This document shows positions 6,864 to 11,023 of a DNA stretch of 11,023 nt, one piece after another; position 1 is the stretch's first letter; the number at the start of each line of letters is the position of its first letter. The stretch is from an uncultured Caryophanales bacterium (GTDB taxonomy: Bacteria; Bacillota_I; Bacilli_A; Izemoplasmatales; Hujiaoplasmataceae): positions 1 to 11,023 of the forward strand of contig CALGNF010000126.1 in NCBI GenBank assembly GCA_937958685.1. Direction: 5' to 3'. A model generated the notes under the pieces. That model worked only from the letters and a program-made list of their open reading frames with translations, had not been told where the DNA came from and ran no database searches. The position numbers and the translations under genes were made by a program.

Positions 6864-7942
6864 CCGTGCACCTCGGCGAACGCCTTCATGAAATCGACGA
6901 GGGCGATGACGCCTTCCTTGGGCATCGCGTTGTAGATCGAGGCGCGCATCGCGCCGACGCTGCGGTGACCCTTGAGGTTGTCAAAGCCTTTGGCTTTGGC
7001 TTCCTTGACGAACAGCTCGTCAAGTTCCGGATTGCCGGTTCCGAAAGTGACATTCATCAGCGAGCGGTCCTTCTTGGCGACCGTGCCTTTGAACAGATTC
7101 GAATTGTCGAGATAGTCATAAAGGATCTTGGCCTTGGCGACATTGAGCTCTTTCATCTTCTCGAGACCGCCAAGATCGAGCAGCCACTTGAAAACCAGGC
7201 CGCAGATGTAGATGCCGTAGGTGGGCGGGGTGTTGTACATCGAACCGCCGTCCGCATGGATCTTGTATTGGAGCATCGTCGGGGTCAAGGGCAGGAAATC
7301 ACCGGTGATCAGGTCCTCGCGGATGATCACGATCGTCGTGCCAGCGGGACCGATGTTTTTCTGGGCGCCGGCGAAAATCAGACCGTATTTGGTCACATCG
7401 ACAGGCTCGGAAAGAATGCTCGAAGACATGTCGGAAACGAGGATCTTGCCCTTCGTGTTCGGCAGTTGATGGTATTTGGTCCCATAAATGGTGTTGTTTT
7501 CACAGATATAGACATAGTCGGCAGCGGGCGAGATCGGCAGGTCGGAGCAGTCGGGGATATAGGAAAACAACTTGTCCTCGCTCGAGGCGATCTTGCGGGC
7601 GTCACCGTAGCGCTTGGCTTCGGCATAGGCTTTCTTGGCCCATTCGCCGGTGATGATGTAGTCGGCGACGCCGTTCTTCATCAGGTTGAGGGGCACCATC
7701 GCAAATTGGAGGTGGCCGCCTCCCTGCAGGAAGAGGACTTTGTAATTGTCGGGAATCTGCATCAGTTTCCGAAGATCCGTTTCGGCCTGGAGAATGATGG
7801 CTTCGAAGGCTTTCGAGCGATGGCTCATCTCCATCACCGACATCCCGGTGTTGTTGTAGTCGAGCATCTCGGCTGCCGCCTGTTTGAGGACGGCCTCCGG
7901 CAGCACCGCCGGTCCGGCGGAAAAGTTGAATACGCGTTTCAT
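6860..7942 (-). CDS. serC: Phosphoserine aminotransferase
   Basis: This 360-residue PLP enzyme transfers the amino group of glutamate to 3-phosphohydroxypyruvate to give O-phosphoserine. It is full length. The start RVFNFSAGPAVLPEAVL, the MSVMEMSHRS stretch (34-43), D171 in LVSDMSS (pyridine-nitrogen aspartate) and the Schiff-base lysine K195 in FAGAQKNIGPAG are all present. The glycine-rich loop reads LQGGGHLQFAMVP (72-84), with His where Ser or Arg is more familiar; this may be a lineage variant. GAGAGGAG lies 7 bases before ATG, inside the end of the DUF1015 gene; the intergenic gap is 3 bases. It overlaps serA by 4 bases. Its product and its by-product 2-oxoglutarate link serA and gdhA in the same operon. 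Confidence 0.95.
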   Translation of the reverse strand: MKRVFNFSAGPAVLPEAVLKQAAAEMLDYNNTGMSVMEMSHRSKAFEAIILQAETDLRKLMQIPDNYKVLFLQGGGHLQFAMVPLNLMKNGVADYIITGEWAKKAYAEAKRYGDARKIASSEDKLFSYIPDCSDLPISPAADYVYICENNTIYGTKYHQLPNTKGKILVSDMSSSILSEPVDVTKYGLIFAGAQKNIGPAGTTIVIIREDLITGDFLPLTPTMLQYKIHADGGSMYNTPPTYGIYICGLVFKWLLDLGGLEKMKELNVAKAKILYDYLDNSNLFKGTVAKKDRSLMNVTFGTGNPELDELFVKEAKAKGFDNLKGHRSVGAMRASIYNAMPKEGVIALVDFMKAFAEVHG

Positions 7943-7945
7943 AGA

Positions 7946-9145
7946 TTATCTCCTCTCTTTTTTGATGACTCTGGCTTCGAGATAGTAGCGTTTTTCGACG
8001 GCTTCACCAAGGGAGAACGATTTTCGCGGCAGAACCCCGTGATCCTTGATGTAGGCGAACAGCTGGTCGCGCTGAAGCGGCGGCATCAATATACCGATCG
8101 CTTTCTTGTTGTGTTTAAGGATGCTTTTCAGGCTGGCGAGGCCGTGAACATAGTCGATTGTCGTCTGGGGATGGCCCTCGAGATACTCGTCAAGGAACTG
8201 CTGGACCCATTTGATCGTTTCGAACGGGCATTCGGGGGTGAGAACGAAGTTCTCGCTTGCGGCTGTCATGAGCTTCAGGGCTTCGCTGCCGTAGCTGGCG
8301 CGGTTCAGTTCGTCGAGAAAATCCGCCTCGGCATCGAAAAGGACGCGGTGGATCGGCTCGAAAGCCAAACCGGGGTCATAGATGGAGATGAGTTCCACCA
8401 TCGCATAGCGCGCCGGATGGTCATGGAGCTGTTCGGCAGTGCTGGTTTTCTTGATGGTTTCCCAGCAGACTTTCGCGGCGGCCAGCGAATGGTTGCCGTC
8501 GCCGACGACGAGGGGGGTTTTGGCCACCGAGGCACACAGTTTCGCTGTGACTGCCTCGGTTTGTTCGATCCAATAGCCGGTGACATGGCCGCCGCCCATG
8601 TTCAGTTCGAAATCGTAGGCGATCGGATAGCTCAATCGTTCTTTGTAGAGGCTTTTGAGAATCCCTTCCTCATCGTCGATCAACACGAGGACATGCGGCA
8701 CCTCGAGCGCCGCATTCTCGCGGATCTTGACGCGGGGGGGTATGCGTTCGACAACGGTTTTCTCGCTGGCGACGATCCGGCCCTCGCGACCTTCAGCATA
8801 CTCGTAACTATCGAGGTCGATCAATACCATCAGCCCGGTCCGTTGGGGATTGAGCGGCGTTTTCCGGTCGACGAGGATGAGCCCCTTCCGTTTTTGGAAG
8901 AGGCCGGAACGAAGATAGAGCTCCATATTCTCGTTGACGGTCTTGATCCGGGTTTCGAAGCCCATGTCGAGATAGGCCTCGGGGAGGATCAGATGGTAGG
9001 TCGAGGGAACGTTGTCCACCAGCTGGTGGACCGCGTTCCAGTACTCGATCTCGCTGGTGAACTGGTCACAGGCGATACAAGCCCATTTGTGAAGGTCGAT
9101 GCTAGGCTTGGGCAGGAGGATTTCAGGAGCTTCGATCAACGCCAT
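7946..9145 (-). CDS. DUF1015 (COG4198) family protein in a serine-biosynthesis operon
   Basis: This 399-residue soluble protein has no experimentally settled function that I know of. Family hallmarks are visible: IRENAALEVPHVLVLIDDEEG (141-161), preceded by VVERIPPRVK, then VVGDGNHSLAAAK (213-225), the position where many members have DGHHR, and AMVELISIYDPGLAFEPIHRV (248-268). The ATG at 9145 lies one base after the TAA of gdhA, and the only upstream Shine-Dalgarno-like stretch is AGGG inside gdhA, so coupling to gdhA translation is likely. serC starts 3 bases after its stop. DUF1015 genes commonly accompany serA and serC in Bacillota and Thermotogae. A role in the phosphoserine or serine step is inferred from this context only; no phosphatase motif of the HAD type is present. 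Confidence 0.88.
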   Translation of the reverse strand: MALIEAPEILLPKPSIDLHKWACIACDQFTSEIEYWNAVHQLVDNVPSTYHLILPEAYLDMGFETRIKTVNENMELYLRSGLFQKRKGLILVDRKTPLNPQRTGLMVLIDLDSYEYAEGREGRIVASEKTVVERIPPRVKIRENAALEVPHVLVLIDDEEGILKSLYKERLSYPIAYDFELNMGGGHVTGYWIEQTEAVTAKLCASVAKTPLVVGDGNHSLAAAKVCWETIKKTSTAEQLHDHPARYAMVELISIYDPGLAFEPIHRVLFDAEADFLDELNRASYGSEALKLMTAASENFVLTPECPFETIKWVQQFLDEYLEGHPQTTIDYVHGLASLKSILKHNKKAIGILMPPLQRDQLFAYIKDHGVLPRKSFSLGEAVEKRYYLEARVIKKERR

Positions 9146-9146
9146 C

Positions 9147-10493
9147 TTAGTACACGCCCTGATCGAGCATCGCCTGATAGACTTTCATGAAGCCGGCGAT
9201 ATTGGCGCCGATCACGAGGTTGCGATGGTCGGTGTATTTTCTCGCTTCGGAGTAAGCCTGCTGGAAGATCGAGGTCATGATGTGCTGGAGTTTCTCGTCG
9301 ACTTCCTGGTAGGTCCACGGATAATGCATCGCGTTTTGCGTCATTTCGAGACCGCTGACGGCCACGCCGCCGGCGTTTGCCGCCTTGCCGGGAGCGAAGA
9401 GCACGTCCGCGTGCTGGAGACATTTCGTCGCATCGAGCGTGGTGGGCATGTTCGCGCCTTCGGCGACGAGGAAGCAGCCGTTCTTGACGAGGGCTTCCGC
9501 GCCTTCCAGGGGCAGTTCGTTCTGTGTCGCACAAGGCAGAGCGATGTCGCAGGGGACTTTCCAGATTTCCATCGGGTTGGCGTTGTAGGTGGCATTGGAG
9601 CGGTACTCGAGATATTTGGTCGAGAATTCCGGCTGTTCCTGGGTGAGCATCTTGACGATGTCCAAATCGATGCCGTTGGGATCGTGGACGAACCCGTTGA
9701 CATCGGAGAGCGCGACGACCTTGGCGCCGAGTTCCCTGGCCTTGAGCGCCGCGTAGAAACCGACCTTGCCGGCGCCGGAGATGATGATGCGTTTATCCGT
9801 CAGGGTGTCGTTGCGATAGACTTTCAACATTTCCCTGACGAAATAGAGCAGGCCGTAACCGGTCGCTTCCTTGCGGACCAGCGAACCGCCGTAGGTCAGA
9901 CCCTTGCCCGTGAGGACGCCGGTCGACTCGTTCAGGACTTTCTTGTACATGCCGTACATGAAGCCGACTTCCCGGAAGCCGACGCCGATATCGCCGGCGG
10001 GCACGTCCGTGTCCGGTCCGACATGGCGGAAGAGTTCCAGCATGTAGTTTTGGCAGAAACGCATGATCTCGCCGTCGGAGTGGCCCCTGGGATCGAAATC
10101 GGCGCCGCCTTTGCCGCCGCCCATCGGGAGGCCGGTCAGGGAGTTCTTGAACGTCTGTTCAAACGCCAGGAACTTGAGGATCGATTCGTTGACCGAAGGA
10201 TGGAAGCGGATCCCGCCCTTGTACGGTCCGATCGCCGAGTTGAATTGGACCCGATAGCCGCGGTTGACGTTCACCTTGCCGAAATCGTCGACCCAGGTCA
10301 CGCGGAATTTGATGAGACGTTCCGGTTCGATGATCCTTTCCATGATGCCGTACTTCTGAATCTTGGGATCGGAGAGGACGATGAAGTCCATCGCTTCGAA
10401 AAACTCCTCGACCGCCTGGAGGTACTCTGGCTGCCCATCGTTGCGGATGGACACCTGTTTGAACAACTCGTCCAAATACTCGCTTTTAAACAT
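9147..10493 (-). CDS. gdhA: NADP-type glutamate dehydrogenase
   Basis: This 448-residue enzyme reductively aminates 2-oxoglutarate with ammonia to glutamate; the length and sequence fit the bacterial hexameric GDH. Active-site residues are present: K92 in IGPYKGGIRFHPSVN, K116 in FEQTFKNSLTGLPMGGGKGG, K128 in the same block and D168 in VPAGDIGVGFRE. The dinucleotide-binding domain follows (ISGAGKVGFYAA, about 238-249), then VALSDVNGF and VAEGANMPTT. NADP preference is inferred from overall similarity, not from a decisive residue. The start ATG has GAGGGT 6 bases upstream. It is the first gene of the operon and is preceded by a leader of about 155 bases with candidate attenuation structure, a strong promoter and a cre-like site. 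Confidence 0.95.
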   Translation of the reverse strand: MFKSEYLDELFKQVSIRNDGQPEYLQAVEEFFEAMDFIVLSDPKIQKYGIMERIIEPERLIKFRVTWVDDFGKVNVNRGYRVQFNSAIGPYKGGIRFHPSVNESILKFLAFEQTFKNSLTGLPMGGGKGGADFDPRGHSDGEIMRFCQNYMLELFRHVGPDTDVPAGDIGVGFREVGFMYGMYKKVLNESTGVLTGKGLTYGGSLVRKEATGYGLLYFVREMLKVYRNDTLTDKRIIISGAGKVGFYAALKARELGAKVVALSDVNGFVHDPNGIDLDIVKMLTQEQPEFSTKYLEYRSNATYNANPMEIWKVPCDIALPCATQNELPLEGAEALVKNGCFLVAEGANMPTTLDATKCLQHADVLFAPGKAANAGGVAVSGLEMTQNAMHYPWTYQEVDEKLQHIMTSIFQQAYSEARKYTDHRNLVIGANIAGFMKVYQAMLDQGVY

Positions 10494-10541
10494 CTGATTA
10501 CCCTCGCTTTATTGTCGTTATTATTGCGGTCCTGAGGGGTT

Positions 10542-10649
10542 TTAGAGCCCAAAAGACCGTAAAAAAAAGCATAATTTGGGGAATTTTGCCTGATTCTGCG
10601 GTTGCTGATGTGAACTCGGTGGGTTGACTGCTCCTGAGTTGGTTTCCAT
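10542..10649 (-). other. Possible leader peptide frame, 35 codons, Gln-rich
   Basis: An ATG almost at the predicted transcript start opens a 35-residue frame (METNSGAVNP..., stop TAA at 10544..10542). Residues 14-20 are HQQPQNQ: four Gln codons in six, ending at 10590, one base before the terminator-like hairpin. No Shine-Dalgarno site is present, so translation would have to be leaderless. The frame runs through the hairpin rather than stopping before it, which is unlike classical leader peptides. It may be chance. Confidence 0.2.
10561..10589 (-). terminator. Candidate attenuator terminator in the gdhA leader
   Basis: On the minus strand GCAAAATT pairs with AATTATGC with one A-A mismatch around a CCCCA loop, followed directly by eight Ts. 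The stem is weak and AT-rich, but its position in the leader, upstream of the gene, makes it a candidate conditional terminator. Confidence 0.4.
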
Positions 10650-10655
10650 ATTTAC

Positions 10656-10684
10656 ATTATACAATGAAAGCGCTTGTTTCTCAA
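10656..10684 (-). promoter_or_regulatory. Promoter of the gdhA-DUF1015-serC-serA operon
   Basis: On the minus strand TTGAGA (10684..10679, five of six consensus bases) and a perfect TATAAT (10661..10656) are spaced by 17 bases. It is the strongest promoter match in the window and the only one seen for these four genes. Confidence 0.82.
10664..10678 (+). promoter_or_regulatory. cre-like catabolite control site in the gdhA promoter spacer
   Basis: ATGAAAGCGCTTGTT matches the Bacillota cre consensus WTGNAANCGNWNNCW at all defined positions but one. It fills the spacer between the -35 and -10 of the gdhA promoter, where a bound CcpA-type regulator would block RNA polymerase. It may also serve the divergent gene. 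Confidence 0.5.
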
Positions 10685-10795
10685 GGGTAATTTTCACGAT
10701 TTTTCGCACCGGCAGCCAACACCCATGAAAGTCAGCGTCTTCAAGCTTGATTCCATGCCGGGAAACCGGAAATCCCGATGATTTTCGCCAGTGGC
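10685..10795. other. Divergent intergenic region between gdhA and the plus-strand gene
   Basis: No gene, tRNA or clear RNA structure is seen here. The one notable feature is an inverted pair CGGGA / TCCCG (about 10759-10778) with a 9-base spacer, which has no T-run and could be a protein-binding dyad or chance. Confidence 0.4.
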
Positions 10796-10824
10796 TTGCG
10801 GAAACGATCGGAATGCGCTAAAAT
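10796..10824 (+). promoter_or_regulatory. Candidate promoter of the plus-strand truncated gene
   Basis: TTGCGG (10796-10801) and TAAAAT (10819-10824) are separated by 17 bases. The -35 is weak, which fits a regulated promoter; the predicted start falls at the edge of the palindrome at 10832-10843. Confidence 0.5.
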
Positions 10825-10831
10825 TAAGTAT

Positions 10832-10843
10832 CGAAACGTTTCG
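10832..10843. promoter_or_regulatory. Perfect palindrome CGAAACGTTTCG, LacI-family-type operator
   Basis: This 12-base perfect palindrome has the central CG and AAACGTTT core typical of LacI/GalR-family operators. It lies just downstream of the predicted -10 and ends inside the ribosome binding region of the plus-strand gene, a standard place for a repressor roadblock. The regulator is not in the window. Confidence 0.6.
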
Positions 10844-10853
10844 GAGGACAACG

Positions 10854-10952
10854 ATGGATTTGTGGAAGGAAGAGTTGGAAAGGGCATGCCGCTTTTTTTG
10901 GGACCATGCCAACCGCAATGAAGAAAGCGGCGCTTATGGCTTGATCGTTGAT
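10854..10952 (+). CDS. N-terminal fragment of a probable glucoamylase-like glycoside hydrolase, truncated by contig end
   Basis: GGAGG (10843-10847) lies 6 bases before ATG. The 33 reliable residues begin MDLWKEELERACRFFWDHAN and continue RNEESGAYGLIVD. The pattern FFW-x-x-A-N ... YGLI-x-D resembles the start of glucoamylase-like (COG5368-type) proteins, whose N-terminus often reads FFW..AN..P.SPGYGLI.D. This is a short match and the assignment is tentative. The LacI-type operator upstream supports a role in carbohydrate use. The next codons, GAT ACT TAA, would end the frame, but they belong to an inverted duplicate of 10811-10832 that directly precedes adapter sequence, so the stop is artificial. 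Confidence 0.5.
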
Positions 10953-10974
10953 GATACTTAATTTTAGCGCATTC
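10953..10974. repeat. 22-base inverted copy of 10811-10832 (fold-back junction)
   Basis: The 22 bases are the exact reverse complement of 10811-10832, which include the -10 region of the plus-strand gene. The copy ends exactly where adapter sequence starts, so it is best read as a fold-back chimera in the read that extended the contig, not as a genomic repeat. Confidence 0.85.
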
Positions 10975-11023
10975 AGATCGGAAGAGCACACGTCTGAACT
11001 CCAGTCACCGAATACGAACTCGT
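10975..11023 (+). other. Illumina TruSeq adapter plus index-like sequence (non-genomic)
   Basis: From 10975 to 11008 the sequence is identical to the standard TruSeq read-1 3' adapter (begins AGATCGGAAGAGCACACG, ends CCAGTCAC). An 8-base index-like CGAATACG follows at 11009-11016, then AACTCGT, one mismatch from the ATCTCGT that follows the index in that adapter. It is untrimmed library sequence. Confidence 0.98.

Larger units (their letters stand above)
10494..10649 (-). promoter_or_regulatory. gdhA 5' leader with candidate attenuation structures
   Basis: The predicted transcript begins near 10649 and runs about 155 bases before gdhA. It holds a terminator-like hairpin with eight Us (10561-10589), then a second hairpin in which CGGTC (10559..10555) pairs with GACCG (10531..10527), then the gdhA ribosome binding site. 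CCCAAA in the first hairpin can instead pair with TTTGGG of the second element, an alternative fold of the kind used in attenuators. I do not recognise a known riboswitch class or T-box motif here. Confidence 0.45.

Noticed and set aside
6716..9190. An 824-codon plus-strand open frame, and similar long ones at 9099-10535, 3612-4682 and 1711-2397
   Set aside because: They lie antisense to clearly recognisable genes (serC, DUF1015, gdhA, DAK2-DegV, manA), have no family-like motifs, and arise from the GC-rich codon bias of the real genes.
10494..10649. A known riboswitch (T-box, glycine, glutamine type) in the gdhA leader
   Set aside because: I could not find conserved core motifs of those classes; only generic hairpins are visible.
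10811..10974. Inverted repeats of a mobile element or a biological hairpin at the right end
   Set aside because: The second arm ends exactly at adapter sequence, there is no transposase or target duplication, and the pattern is that of a chimeric read.
1..11023. CRISPR array, tRNA, rRNA, prophage, insertion sequence or toxin-antitoxin pair
   Set aside because: No regularly spaced repeats, no tRNA/rRNA signatures and no transposase, integrase or toxin-like gene were found; the genes are mostly housekeeping.

Overview
The window looks like a bacterial contig end from a Bacillota-type (Firmicutes or related low-complexity lineage) genome, probably assembled from short reads. The evidence is strong GGAGG / GAGGTGAT ribosome binding sites, extended -10 promoters, a cre-like catabolite site, a DAK2-DegV fusion, a short bL33 and short Firmicutes-type ManA and SerA proteins. 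TAA, TAG and TGA all end genes, so the code is standard. I cannot place it to genus. Nearly every gene lies on the minus strand.

Read in the direction of minus-strand transcription, starting at the right end: positions 10953-11023 are not trustworthy genome. They hold a 22-base inverted copy of 10811-10832 followed directly by Illumina adapter and index-like sequence. Just before that, on the plus strand, is the start of a gene (10854 onward) that resembles a glucoamylase-type glycoside hydrolase, with a perfect CGAAACGTTTCG palindrome (LacI-family style operator) between its promoter and ribosome binding site. Diverging from it is a strong promoter with a cre-like site, a roughly 155-base leader with terminator-like structure, and then a compact four-gene operon: gdhA (NADP-type glutamate dehydrogenase), a DUF1015 protein, serC and serA, closed by a strong terminator at 5666-5701. 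GdhA makes the glutamate that SerC uses as amino donor, and SerA makes the SerC substrate. The phosphoserine phosphatase step is not seen; DUF1015 is the only unassigned member.

The next operon (extended -10 promoter at 5609-5617) carries a DUF2177 membrane protein, a fused fatty-acid-kinase-like protein (FakA-type DAK2 plus middle domain joined to a FakB-type DegV domain) and a DUF1295 membrane protein, ending at a terminator at 2639-2661. The fused gene has a single in-frame TAA at codon 94, so it is either a fresh pseudogene or a base error.

Then come manA with its own extended -10 promoter, rpmG (bL33, only 49 residues, with its own promoter and terminator), an MBL-fold glyoxalase II-like hydrolase with a non-ATG start, and finally the 5' part of a LytS/YhcK-type 5TM sensor running off the left edge. 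The most interesting items are the natural FakA-FakB fusion operon, the gdhA-DUF1015-serC-serA operon with a possible glutamine-codon leader attenuator, and the assembly artefact at the right end.
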